Shown here piece by piece: positions 48,273-57,611 of a stretch of DNA of 64,000 bases. Source of the stretch: Treponema sp. UBA4267 (GTDB taxonomy: Bacteria; Spirochaetota; Spirochaetia; Treponematales; Treponemataceae); assembly GCA_002395155.1 (NCBI GenBank), contig DGWD01000036.1, positions 71,154-135,153 of the forward strand, given 5' to 3'. The notes under the pieces were generated by a model. That model did no database searches. It was given only the letters and a program-made list of their open reading frames with translations, and was not told the DNA's origin. The position numbers were made by a program, and so were the translations under genes. The first letter of the stretch is position 1, and every line of letters begins with the position of its first letter.

Positions 48273-51023
48273 CTATTCCAGTTCCTTGATATAACTTTCA
48301 AGTGTTGCAATCTTTTTATTACTATCGGCTAATCTTTGCTTTTCCTCTTCAACTAAATTTGCTGGAGCGTGTTTTGCAAAGTTTCCGTTCAGTTTATTTT
48401 CGCTCATTCTTGCATAGCCCTGTTCCTTTTCAAGAGTCTTCTTGAAGCGGGCAAGCAACTGTTCCTTATTGATACTTTCATCAACAATGATGAAGGCTTC
48501 GAAGTTTGAACCAACAGTACCAATTGAAGATGCAGGTTTTGCTTCAACAAAATCAACTGTCTTTACACCAGCGAGGAGTTGAATCATTTCAACTTTTTCA
48601 TGACAAACTTCTGCGGCAGAACCTTTTGAAACAAGAATTGCAATGTTGATTTTTTCAGCAGGATCAATTCCACATTCAACACGAAGGGCACGAACCTTAC
48701 CAATCAAATCTTTTAATACATCAAAACGAGCATTGATATTATCATCTTCACGTTCTTTTACAAATTCTGGATAAGGAGCATTGATAAGCATTCCTTCATA
48801 ATCAGAATTAGATGCAATTTTCTGTGCACCAGCTTCTTTACGGGCAGCAACAAGTTCTTTTACAGGAAGTTTTGCATAAATTTCTTCTGTAACAAATGGA
48901 ATGTAAGGATGAAGGAGACGGAGGCTTTCTTCCAGAATGTTCATTAAAACAGAAGCCTGACGATCCTTTTCTCTATCATCACCATTCTTGAAATTAATCT
49001 TTGTTGCTTCAACATACCAGTCACAGAATTCATTCCAGAAGTATTCCATCATTGCAGAAGCAGCATCGTTGTAGCGGTATGAATCCAAAGCTTCGCGGGC
49101 TGTTTTTGCAGCATGATTCAAACGACTGTAAATCCATTTATCAAGTTCAGTAAGTTCTGCATCGGTTACAGGAATAAGGTTACGGCCTTCAAGATTACCA
49201 AGAAGATAACGAGAGGCATTCCAAACCTTGTTACAGAAACGTGAACCGAGTTTGAAGGAATCTTTATCAACAAGAATATCCTGTCCCTGAGCACACATAA
49301 AGGCAAGTGTAAACTTAAGGGCATCTGAACCGTACATATCAATAATTTCAAGAGGGTCAATTCCGTTACCAAGAGATTTAGACATCTTACGGCCCTGCTT
49401 ATCGCGAACAAGTCCGTGAATATAAATATCGTGGAATGGAGCTTTTCCTGTAAATTCAAGACCAGCCATAATCATACGGCTAACCCAGAAGAAGATGATG
49501 TCGTAAGCAGTTACCAAAGCTGTAGTTGGATAGAATTTTTCCAAATCATCAGTTTTCTGAGGCCATCCTAAAGTTGAGAAAGGCCAGAGCCATGAAGAGA
49601 ACCATGTATCAAGTACGTCTTCATCCTGCTGTAAATCTTCTGCACCACATCCGCATTTTGGACACTTAGTTGGATCTGTTCGGCTAACGATTACTTCTCC
49701 ACACTTCTGACAGTACCATACTGGAATACGGTGACCCCACCAGATCTGACGGCTTACACACCAGTCGCGGATATTTACCAGCCACTGTTCGTATGTATTT
49801 TCCCATTTCTGAGGGAAGAATTTAATTTCACCAGCTTTCCATGCAGCAAGAGCTTTTTCTGCCATTGGCTTCATTTTTACGAACCACTGATCACTCAAAT
49901 ATGGTTCTACAACAGTTTTACAGCGGTAACAGTGACCTACAGAGTGAACCATTTTTTCTTCGCCCTTAAAAAGTCCTGCTGCTTCCAGATCTTCAATTAC
50001 AAGTTTGCGGGCAGCTTCAGGTTTTAAGCCACGGTATTTTTCTGGAACATTTTCGTTGAGTTTTCCGTCTGGAGTAAGAAGATTTATAACTTCAAGATTA
50101 TGACGCTTTCCAACTTCCCAGTCGTTTGGGTCATGAGCTGGTGTGATTTTTACCATACCAGTTCCAAATTCCATATCAACATAATCATCTGCAATAATTG
50201 GAATTTCTTTTCCTGTGATTGGAAGTTTCAACTTCTTTCCAACAATTGCCTTGTAGCGTTCATCATTAGGATTTACGGCAACTGCAGTATCACCAAAGAA
50301 AGTTTCAGGACGAGTTGTAGCTACTTCAATCTTTCCGCTTCCATCAGCATATTCATAATAAAGATGATACATTGCACCCTGAGTATCTTCGTGGTCAACT
50401 TCATCATCTGCAAGGGCTGTTCCACAACGAGGACACCAGTTTACAAGACGCTGTCCACGATACATAAGTCCGCGTTCGTACAAAGTAACAAAAACATCAC
50501 GAACTGCAGCACTTAATCCTTCATCATAAGTAAAACGTTCTCGGTCCCAGTCTGTTGAGTTACCAAGCTTCTTCTGCTGTTTTACAATAATATCATGATG
50601 CTGGTGTGTTACATCCCAGGTACGTTCAACAAGTTTTTCACGTCCCAGGTCATAGCGAGTTTTGCCTTCTTTTTTAAGCTGGCGTTCTACAACGTTCTGA
50701 GTTGCAATACCGGCATGGTCAGTACCTGTGAGCCAGAGAGTGTTATCTCCCTTCATACGGTGATAGCGAACAACAATGTCCTGAAGGGTATTGTTCAAAC
50801 CGTGTCCCATATGGAGAACACCAGTTACGTTTGGAGGAGGAATGACGACAGAATAGGTATTTGTTTTTTTGTTGCAATCTTCACACTGGCACTTGTACTG
50901 TGCATGAACCGGCGATTTTTCATCACTGGCAGGTTTAAAATAACCTTTACTTTCCCATTCGTTGTAAATGCGGTCCTCAAAAGATTTAGGATCGTAAGCT
51001 TTTTCAAGTTCAATAGCTTTCAT
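48273..51023 (-). CDS. valS: Valyl-tRNA synthetase
   Basis: 916-residue class I synthetase. HIGH motif HMGH (71-74) in PPPNVTGVLHMGHGLN, KMSKS in GRKMSKSLGNG, the editing domain with TTRPETFFGDTAVAVNP, a CP1 zinc-type pair (CQKCGEVIV; CPKCGC) and a C-terminal coiled-coil arm (NKEQLLARFKKTLEKEQ). An extra Cys-rich insertion CQCEDC (45-50) precedes HIGH. GAGGAAG lies before the ATG. No T-box was found in the leader, which instead has a long TAGTCATTAG hairpin. Confidence 0.97.
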   Translation of the reverse strand: MKAIELEKAYDPKSFEDRIYNEWESKGYFKPASDEKSPVHAQYKCQCEDCNKKTNTYSVVIPPPNVTGVLHMGHGLNNTLQDIVVRYHRMKGDNTLWLTGTDHAGIATQNVVERQLKKEGKTRYDLGREKLVERTWDVTHQHHDIIVKQQKKLGNSTDWDRERFTYDEGLSAAVRDVFVTLYERGLMYRGQRLVNWCPRCGTALADDEVDHEDTQGAMYHLYYEYADGSGKIEVATTRPETFFGDTAVAVNPNDERYKAIVGKKLKLPITGKEIPIIADDYVDMEFGTGMVKITPAHDPNDWEVGKRHNLEVINLLTPDGKLNENVPEKYRGLKPEAARKLVIEDLEAAGLFKGEEKMVHSVGHCYRCKTVVEPYLSDQWFVKMKPMAEKALAAWKAGEIKFFPQKWENTYEQWLVNIRDWCVSRQIWWGHRIPVWYCQKCGEVIVSRTDPTKCPKCGCGAEDLQQDEDVLDTWFSSWLWPFSTLGWPQKTDDLEKFYPTTALVTAYDIIFFWVSRMIMAGLEFTGKAPFHDIYIHGLVRDKQGRKMSKSLGNGIDPLEIIDMYGSDALKFTLAFMCAQGQDILVDKDSFKLGSRFCNKVWNASRYLLGNLEGRNLIPVTDAELTELDKWIYSRLNHAAKTAREALDSYRYNDAASAMMEYFWNEFCDWYVEATKINFKNGDDREKDRQASVLMNILEESLRLLHPYIPFVTEEIYAKLPVKELVAARKEAGAQKIASNSDYEGMLINAPYPEFVKEREDDNINARFDVLKDLIGKVRALRVECGIDPAEKINIAILVSKGSAAEVCHEKVEMIQLLAGVKTVDFVEAKPASSIGTVGSNFEAFIIVDESINKEQLLARFKKTLEKEQGYARMSENKLNGNFAKHAPANLVEEEKQRLADSNKKIATLESYIKELE

Positions 51024-51079
51024 TTCGTCTTCCTCTTTTTAGAAAATAATGTACAAAAGTATAATGAATTTTCCCTTGT

Positions 51080-51119
51080 TAGTCATTAGTCTATTTCGGT
51101 CAATTCAGGCTAATGACTA
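51080..51119. promoter_or_regulatory. Hairpin between the ABC exporter and valS
   Basis: TAGTCATTAG/CTAATGACTA is a perfect 10-bp stem with a 20-base loop, extended by flanking CCC/GGG. No T-run follows on either strand, so it is not a classical terminator. It lies 33 bases after the exporter operon and about 57 bases before valS. Confidence 0.55.
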
Positions 51120-51151
51120 GGGGAAGACGATATGTTTATGATAAAGTTTGC

Positions 51152-53104
51152 CTATTCGTCCAGGGTAATTCTGTTTCCTGTATAAAGGAAGTAATAACGA
51201 CCCTTAGCGGCAATAAGCTGATCATGGGTTCCACGTTCAATAATATGGCCGTGTTCCAGAACAATAATTTCATCTGCATTGCGAACAGTAGAAAGTCTGT
51301 GAGCAATTACAAAAGATGTTCTACCCTTCATCAAAGAGTCCATACCTTTTTCAATATGTTTTTCGGTACGTGTATCGATTGATGAAGTTGCTTCGTCCAA
51401 AATTAAAACAGGTGGATTTGCAACAGCTGCTCGGGCAATTGCAAGTAACTGACGCTGACCCTGGCTAAGACTTGCTCCATCACCTGTAATTACAGTGTCA
51501 TACCCCTTATCCAAATGGCGGATAAAGTGATCGGCATTTGCAAGTTTTGCAGCTTCATAAACCTGCTGGTCAGAAGCCTCCAGATTTCCGTAACGAATGT
51601 TTTCGCGGATTGTACCTGTAAACAAATGTGTGTTCTGCTGTACCATTCCCAAAGACTTACGAAGAGCAGCCTTTGAAATATCGTTTAAGGCAATTCCATC
51701 ATAAGTAATTTTGCCAGAGCCTTCTGGAACATCGTAAAAACGAGTCAAAAGATTTATTGTTGTAGTTTTTCCAGAACCTGTTGAACCAACCAAAGCAATT
51801 TTCATACCTGGTTTTGCATGGATACATATATCGTGAAGAACTATTTTTTCTGGTTTGTAGCCAAAGGTAACGTGGTCAAAAACAACTTCTCCCTTCATTG
51901 GCTTCAAAGAATTATCTGCAGGATCTTTCCAAGCCCATTCGCCAGTTTTAGAGAAAGACTGAACAAGTTTCATTTCGCCTGCATTATCTTTAGCTTCGTA
52001 GGCATTTACCAGAGAATACTGTCCATTATCAACCTCTTCTTCTTCATCAATAATGGCAAAAATACGTTCAGCTCCGGCAAGTGCATTTAACACTGAGTTT
52101 GCCTGCTGACTCATCATTCCAATTGGCTGACTGAAAGAACGAGTGTACTGGAGGAAAGCGGCAATTGTACCAATATCAAGAGCACCTGTGAACCAATTTA
52201 AAAAGCCTGCCTTCATCTGTCCTATAATCATAAATACAGAAGCCACAATAGCTATAATTGCATACTGAATATGAGACATATTATTTGTTACAGGTCCCAT
52301 TACACCACCATAAGTCATGGCAGCTGTTCCGGCTACACGAAGATTTTCGTTAAGGGCTGCAAATTCTGCCTTAGCTTTTGGTTCATGGTTAAATACCTTA
52401 ATAACCTTCTGCCCCTCAATCATTTCTTCTATAAAACCGTTCAGTTCTCCAACGCTCTTCTGGTTGGCACGGAAGGCATTTGCAGACTTCTTACCAATAA
52501 CTTTTATAAGCTGGAAGATTAAGAACATTGTTCCAAGAACCAGGATTGTGAGCATAGGACTGAGCACTACCATCATCACCATAATGCCAATAACGGTTAA
52601 GCCTGATGAAAATAGCTGAGGAATTGTCTGACTCATCATTTCTCGGAGGGCATCTGTATCGTTTGTAAAGCGGGACATGAGTTCTCCGTGTGTATGGGCA
52701 TCATAAAACTTAATAGGAAGTTTTTCCAAGCGGTTGAACAAATCTGTTCTTACATTAAACAATAGATTTGTAGAGATATAAAGCATTAAACGCTGATTTC
52801 CCCAGGATGCAAGAACTCCCACAAGGAACAAAATTAAAACTCCAATTAAAAGCTGTCCAAAAGAAGCCATCATATCTGTAACAGGCTGTCCTGAAGCGGC
52901 GGCCTTTACCATTGGAATAATGTAATTGTTGATTGCAGGTTTAATAAGATAACTTCCAACAAGGGATGCCCCGGAATTTATAATTACACAAAGGAATACT
53001 AAAATCCAAAGAGCCTTAAATTTTCCCATGTACTGAACAATTCTTCCAATTGTCTTTTTTGTATTTTTAGGTTTTCCCAAACCTCTCTGTCTTACTGGTG
53101 GCAT
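51152..53104 (-). CDS. ABC exporter subunit (permease-ATPase fusion), second of pair
   Basis: 650 residues: six-helix exporter membrane domain (about 30-340) and ATPase domain with Walker A GSTGSGKTT, signature LSQGQRQLLAIARA, Walker B VLILDEATSS and the H-loop IAHRLS. A 45-residue acidic insertion (about 350-395, INEEEEVDNGQYSLVNAYE region) separates the halves. GGAGGT precedes the ATG, whose first base overlaps the stop of the partner gene (TAATG). It is the catalytically competent half of a heterodimeric exporter; the cargo (drug, lipid or peptide) is unknown. Confidence 0.92.
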   Translation of the reverse strand: MPPVRQRGLGKPKNTKKTIGRIVQYMGKFKALWILVFLCVIINSGASLVGSYLIKPAINNYIIPMVKAAASGQPVTDMMASFGQLLIGVLILFLVGVLASWGNQRLMLYISTNLLFNVRTDLFNRLEKLPIKFYDAHTHGELMSRFTNDTDALREMMSQTIPQLFSSGLTVIGIMVMMVVLSPMLTILVLGTMFLIFQLIKVIGKKSANAFRANQKSVGELNGFIEEMIEGQKVIKVFNHEPKAKAEFAALNENLRVAGTAAMTYGGVMGPVTNNMSHIQYAIIAIVASVFMIIGQMKAGFLNWFTGALDIGTIAAFLQYTRSFSQPIGMMSQQANSVLNALAGAERIFAIIDEEEEVDNGQYSLVNAYEAKDNAGEMKLVQSFSKTGEWAWKDPADNSLKPMKGEVVFDHVTFGYKPEKIVLHDICIHAKPGMKIALVGSTGSGKTTTINLLTRFYDVPEGSGKITYDGIALNDISKAALRKSLGMVQQNTHLFTGTIRENIRYGNLEASDQQVYEAAKLANADHFIRHLDKGYDTVITGDGASLSQGQRQLLAIARAAVANPPVLILDEATSSIDTRTEKHIEKGMDSLMKGRTSFVIAHRLSTVRNADEIIVLEHGHIIERGTHDQLIAAKGRYYFLYTGNRITLDE

Positions 53105-54873
53105 TAGTCATTACCTCCTTCATCTCCTGCAAGGTCTGCGTCTCCACTACCCTGCTGCTGAGATTCATATACTTCACGGTAAATCTTATTGCTTTCAAGA
53201 AGTTCTTCATGTGTTCCAAAACCACTTAACTTTCCATCATCAAGAACAAAAATTATATCTGCATCTTTTACAGAAGAAATACGCTGAGCAATAATGATTT
53301 TTGTTGTTTCTGGAGCCAATTCTTTTAAAGCTTTACGAATTCTACTTTCGGTTGCTGTATCTACAGCTGAAGTTGAATCATCTAGAATTAAGATTTTTGG
53401 CTTTTTCAAAAGGGCACGGGCAATACAAAGTCTCTGCTTTTGTCCACCAGAAACGTTTACTCCACCCTGTCCTAAATCTGTATCATACTTTTCGGTGAAA
53501 GACTGAACAAAGGAATCTGCATCGGCAGCCTTACATGCTTCAATTATTTCTTCATCTGTAGCATCAGGATTTCCCCAGCGGAGATTTTCTTTGATTGAGC
53601 CGCTAAACAAAACGTTCTTCTGTAAAACCATGGCAACTGAATCACGCAAAACTGCTAAATCATACTTACGTACATCCTGTCCACCAACTTTTACAGATCC
53701 ACGATATACATCGTAAAGTCTTGGTAAAAGAGAAACCAAAGTTGATTTAGAAGAACCTGTTCCTCCAATAATACCAACCATCTGACCGCTCTTAATCTTT
53801 AAGCTGATGCCGGAAAGCACACAGTTATCTGCACTTTTATTGTAAGAAAAATCTACATTTTCAAATTCTACAGAACCGTCTGCAACCTGAGTAAGAGGAT
53901 TGTCTGGATTAGAAATATCTGGAACTTCATCCAAAACTTCACAAATACGGTGATTGGAAGCCTGAACCATTACAAGAGAAATGAAAATCATTCCCATCAT
54001 CATTAAAGATGAAAGAACCTGGGTAACATAGGTGAAGAAGGAAATTAATTCTCCAGAAAGCATGTGCCCTTCAACAACCTGATGACCACCAAACCACATT
54101 ACTGCAATCATGGTCAAATACATTACCAGCTGCAAAAGTGGCATAAGGAATATTACAAGCTTTTCTGCCTTTGTCTGAGCATCTTTTACAGCGGCTGCGG
54201 CCTTTTTAAATTTAGACTCTTCAAAATCACCACGAACATAGGCCTTAACAACTCTAATACCAATTAAGTTTTCCTGAATAGCCCCGTTCATATCATCAAA
54301 ACGGTGCATCATTCTTTCAAACCGAGGATAGGCCATAGCAGAAATAAGACCAATTCCAATTGCAATTACAGGAATAGCAATTAAGAAAACTAAGGCCAGA
54401 TTGGGGTTAAGTTTAAAAGCCATTACAGTTCCGGCAACCAGCATAATAGGACTGCGGAAAAGAATGTGAATTAACATTCGGTAAACATTTTGTGACATGT
54501 TTACATCGGTTGTAAGACGGGTTACTAAAGATGCTGTACTAAACTTATCAATATTCGCGAATGAAAAACTCTGAATCTTGTCATAAAGTCTTTTTCTAAG
54601 ATTGTAGGCATAACCCTGGGCTGCATAAGTAGAAAAACGGGTTCCAAGAACACCACAGGTAAGTGAAACACAGGCAAGACCTATCATCAATAGACCAGTC
54701 TTAATAACATAAGGGAGATTGGAATTTGCAATTCCAACATCAATAATTTTGGCCATTACAAAAGGAATGATAACTTCCATCAGTACTTCGCCAATCATAA
54801 CTATAGGTGAAAGAATGGAATTAATTACATATTTTTTCTCCATTCCACCTACTAATTTTTTCATAGTAGACAT
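53104..54873 (-). CDS. ABC exporter subunit (permease-ATPase fusion), first of pair
   Basis: 589 residues with the same arrangement: membrane domain (about 15-310) and ATPase domain with Walker A GGTGSSKST, signature VSGGQKQRLCIARA and Walker B ILILDDSTSA, where the catalytic Glu is replaced by Asp. This is the usual degenerate-site half of a heterodimer. Met1 (54873) and Met4 (54864) are both possible starts. TATATT lies 7 bases before Met1, with TTGAAA 18 bases further up, and no ribosome-binding site is present. Confidence 0.92.
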   Translation of the reverse strand: MSTMKKLVGGMEKKYVINSILSPIVMIGEVLMEVIIPFVMAKIIDVGIANSNLPYVIKTGLLMIGLACVSLTCGVLGTRFSTYAAQGYAYNLRKRLYDKIQSFSFANIDKFSTASLVTRLTTDVNMSQNVYRMLIHILFRSPIMLVAGTVMAFKLNPNLALVFLIAIPVIAIGIGLISAMAYPRFERMMHRFDDMNGAIQENLIGIRVVKAYVRGDFEESKFKKAAAAVKDAQTKAEKLVIFLMPLLQLVMYLTMIAVMWFGGHQVVEGHMLSGELISFFTYVTQVLSSLMMMGMIFISLVMVQASNHRICEVLDEVPDISNPDNPLTQVADGSVEFENVDFSYNKSADNCVLSGISLKIKSGQMVGIIGGTGSSKSTLVSLLPRLYDVYRGSVKVGGQDVRKYDLAVLRDSVAMVLQKNVLFSGSIKENLRWGNPDATDEEIIEACKAADADSFVQSFTEKYDTDLGQGGVNVSGGQKQRLCIARALLKKPKILILDDSTSAVDTATESRIRKALKELAPETTKIIIAQRISSVKDADIIFVLDDGKLSGFGTHEELLESNKIYREVYESQQQGSGDADLAGDEGGND

Positions 54874-54880
54874 AGAAATT

Positions 54881-54910
54881 AATATAATAAATGTCTTACT
54901 TTAATTTCAA
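54881..54910 (-). promoter_or_regulatory. Promoter of the ABC exporter operon (leaderless candidate)
   Basis: Reading leftwards: -35 TTGAAA (54910-54905), 18-base spacer, -10 TATATT (54886-54881), then 7 bases to ATG 54873. The -35 overlaps the last bases before the DUF4230 gene's stop. Confidence 0.65.
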
Positions 54911-54918
54911 GAAGAAAA

Positions 54919-55515
54919 TCATTCAAAAACAATCTTTTCAAAACCTAGGCTTAAAAGGAACTGCCTTATAATTTGCTGGGCATAAAGTTCTGCATCCTCT
55001 AATATGCCTTCTGCCAGCATATCTTCTTGAGTTTGGAATCTTGCATTGTCAATTTCGTCAAAAATTTCCTGGGTTGAAATTGGAACAAAGATAGAATCTT
55101 TTTCATCAAAAACTTCCTGTTTTACAATGTCATTTCCAAGAATTTCTGCTTTAGGCAGTTTTATTTTTACAGTTTTTCCATCCAAAGAAAGGTTGTAAGA
55201 AATATCTGTAAAATCGGCAATTCCAACCCTAAGCAGGCCGGTATATTTTATAATGCTATAACTTTTTGCAAAGCCAGAAGTCTTTTTTATAGTTACTATA
55301 TCAGAATATCGGTATTTGGCAGTAACCAATTCCTGGCAATAAGAAAGCTGTTTATCTATCATTGCAAACTTACTTTCTTTTTCAACTTTTGTAAGTTTTG
55401 TTATTGCAAAGTAAGAAGCTCCTGCAAAAATTGCAAGAAGAATAATAATCCAAACTAGACGAACTATTATCTTATTAAAAAATGGACTTACTGATTTCTG
55501 ATTCTTTTTCTTCAT
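54919..55515 (-). CDS. DUF4230-type membrane-anchored protein
   Basis: 198 residues: basic N-terminus, one membrane helix (KIIVRLVWIIILLAIFAGAS), then an extracytoplasmic domain matching DUF4230 (CQELVTAKYRYSDIVTIKKT, LLRVGIADFTDISYNLSLDG, VKIKLPKAEILGN). The function of the family is unknown. ATG 55515 was taken as start (a TTG at 55524 lies inside the -10 box). TATAAT is 8 bases upstream, with no ribosome-binding site. It is divergent from hflK. Confidence 0.82.
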   Translation of the reverse strand: MKKKNQKSVSPFFNKIIVRLVWIIILLAIFAGASYFAITKLTKVEKESKFAMIDKQLSYCQELVTAKYRYSDIVTIKKTSGFAKSYSIIKYTGLLRVGIADFTDISYNLSLDGKTVKIKLPKAEILGNDIVKQEVFDEKDSIFVPISTQEIFDEIDNARFQTQEDMLAEGILEDAELYAQQIIRQFLLSLGFEKIVFE

Positions 55516-55523
55516 ATTAAACA

Positions 55524-55529
55524 ATTATA
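55524..55529 (-). promoter_or_regulatory. -10 element 8 bases before the DUF4230 gene (leaderless candidate)
   Basis: Reading leftwards, a consensus TATAAT (55529-55524) lies 8 bases from ATG 55515. The -35 match is weak and no ribosome-binding site is present. Confidence 0.55.
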
Positions 55530-55621
55530 ACCTAAGACTAGTTTTTTTGTTGTTTTTTTTAGACATTACCAATATCTTTAAAAAAAACAGTTTAGCTCTT
55601 GCTAAAAATAGGAGAAATTTT

Positions 55622-56584
55622 ATGGCTGAAGAACAGAAGGTCAAAAAGGCCAAAAAGCACATTGGTCCTGCCCTGCTAATCTGGATACTCATTCTGATTT
55701 TTGCAGTAATTGCAGGATTTTCAAGTTTCTATGTAGTAGATGAAACAGAAAATGCCGTTATCACACGTCTTGGAAAATACACACAGACTGTAGGTGCCGG
55801 TCTTCATACAAAACTTCCTTTTGGAATTGACAGGGCTTACATGGTTCCTGTAAAAGTTGTTCAGACAGAGCAGTTCGGTTTTAAAACTGTAAAATCTGGC
55901 CGTAACAACGAATATAAAAACAACATTTCCGACGAAAGCACAATGCTTACAGGAGACCTTAATATAGTAGATGTTGAATGGATTATTCAGTACCGAATTG
56001 TAGATCCTAAACAGTGGCTTTTTGGGGTTTATGAAAAAGAACAAACTATACGCGATATCTCCCGTTCCGTAATCAACACTTTGGTTGGTGACCGTGCCAT
56101 TTTGGATGTAATGGGAAGCGAAAGAACTGCCATTCAGACTCTTGCTCAGGATATGATGAACGAAAACTTTAAGCAGTTGGGACTCGGAATCAACGTAATT
56201 ACAGTTCAGCTGCAGAATATTGTTCCACCTAGCGGAGTTCAGGACGCCTTTGAAGATGTAAACAAGGCTACCCAGGATATGAACCGTCTTATTAACGAAG
56301 GTAAAGAAGCTTACAATGCTCAAATTCCTAGGGCTCAGGGTGAAGCAGACCAGCAGATTCAAATTGCAGAAGGTTATGCTGCAGAACGTGTAAATATGGC
56401 AAAGGGTGATGTAGCACGTTTCAATGCCGTTTACGAAGAATACAAACGCTCTCCAAAAGTTACAAAGGAACGTATTTACCTGGAAACTATGGATGAAATT
56501 TTTGGTTCAGAAAAGAAGCCTGAACTCATAGACAGCGAGCTTGATAACATGCTGCCAATCAAAAATCTTAAATCTGGAAACTAG
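55622..56584 (+). CDS. hflK: HflK, SPFH-domain FtsH modulator
   Basis: 320 residues: helix at about 16-38, then an SPFH/prohibitin domain (VVDETENAVITRLGKYTQTV, DLNIVDVEWIIQYRIVDP, LGINVITVQLQNIVPP) and a coiled coil rich in Ala, Gln and Glu (RAQGEADQQIQIAEGYAAER). HflK and HflC form a membrane assembly around the FtsH protease. ATG 55622 is chosen because AGGAG lies 9 bases upstream; an open frame further upstream lacks a site. HflC follows 11 bases later. Confidence 0.92.
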   Translation: MAEEQKVKKAKKHIGPALLIWILILIFAVIAGFSSFYVVDETENAVITRLGKYTQTVGAGLHTKLPFGIDRAYMVPVKVVQTEQFGFKTVKSGRNNEYKNNISDESTMLTGDLNIVDVEWIIQYRIVDPKQWLFGVYEKEQTIRDISRSVINTLVGDRAILDVMGSERTAIQTLAQDMMNENFKQLGLGINVITVQLQNIVPPSGVQDAFEDVNKATQDMNRLINEGKEAYNAQIPRAQGEADQQIQIAEGYAAERVNMAKGDVARFNAVYEEYKRSPKVTKERIYLETMDEIFGSEKKPELIDSELDNMLPIKNLKSGN

Positions 56585-56595
56585 GGAGGAAAAAT

Positions 56596-57588
56596 ATGAA
56601 TAGAGCAATGAGAAAATTAGTCGGATGGTTAATTGCTATCCTTATTTTGTTAATTGTTTTCCTATTTATGGGACCTTTATACATCATTAACGAAGGAAAC
56701 CAGGTTGTTGTTACACGTTTTGGTAGCATTGTTGACACCCACACAGAAGCAGGACTCTACTTTAAGATTCCTTTCTTAGACAAAATCACAACTTATCCAA
56801 AACTTGTACTTTCTCTTGATGGAGATGAACAGCGTATTCCTACTAAAGAAAATCAGTTTATTATAGTAGATACTACATCAAGATGGAGAATTTCAGATCC
56901 TGGAAAGTTTTATCAGAACTTCACAACTCTTGACAACGCCTACAACAAGCTTTCAGACATTATAGATTCTTCATGCCGTACAGTAATTACTCAAAACCGT
57001 CTTAGCGAAATTGTTCGTTCATCTAACCTTATTAACGAAGCAAAAGAAAAGGATGATGAAGAAGACGATGAAACAAAGGAAATTGGAGAACTTCTAAACA
57101 CAACAAGTACAAACGAAATTGTAACAAAGGGACGAAGTGAACTCTGCCGCCTTATGACAGTTGAAGCAAATAAACTGGTTCCTGAATACGGAATTGATTT
57201 AATTGATATTGTACCACGCCAGATTAAATACTCTGATGAACTTACAGAATCTGTTTACAACAGAATGATAAAGGATCGTAACCAGGTTGCTCAGGCCTAC
57301 CGTGCTCTTGGTGAAGGAAAAAAAGCAGAATGGCTGGGACGTCTTGAAAGCGACAAACGTTCTATTGCATCAGAAGCCTACCGTAAATCAGAAGAGATAA
57401 AAGGTGCTGCCGATGCTGAAGCTGCCGCAATCTACGCCGCTGCCTACAACAAAGATCCAGAATTCTACAGTTTCTGGAAGAGTATGGAATCTTACAAGAA
57501 CAATTTGAAAGATTACCCTGCAACCTACAGCACAAAAATGGATTACTTTAAATATCTGTACAGTGCAGACGGAAATAAAAACCGCTAA
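56596..57588 (+). CDS. hflC: HflC, SPFH-domain FtsH modulator
   Basis: 330 residues: helix 9-31, SPFH domain (INEGNQVVVTRFGSIVDTHT, YGIDLIDIVPRQIKYSDELT) and coiled coil (RKSEEIKGAADAEAAAIYA). A 20-residue acidic insertion (EAKEKDDEEDDETKEIGELL) breaks the SPFH domain and is longer than in E. coli HflC. It has GGAGG before the ATG and forms an operon with hflK and the kinase-like gene. Confidence 0.92.
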   Translation: MNRAMRKLVGWLIAILILLIVFLFMGPLYIINEGNQVVVTRFGSIVDTHTEAGLYFKIPFLDKITTYPKLVLSLDGDEQRIPTKENQFIIVDTTSRWRISDPGKFYQNFTTLDNAYNKLSDIIDSSCRTVITQNRLSEIVRSSNLINEAKEKDDEEDDETKEIGELLNTTSTNEIVTKGRSELCRLMTVEANKLVPEYGIDLIDIVPRQIKYSDELTESVYNRMIKDRNQVAQAYRALGEGKKAEWLGRLESDKRSIASEAYRKSEEIKGAADAEAAAIYAAAYNKDPEFYSFWKSMESYKNNLKDYPATYSTKMDYFKYLYSADGNKNR

Positions 57589-57611
57589 AACAAAAACGAG
57601 GCCTTTGAGAT

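Noticed and set aside
51024..51150. T-box riboswitch before valS
   Set aside because: No conserved T-box sequence (AGGGUGGNACCGCG-like) and no terminator follow the hairpin.
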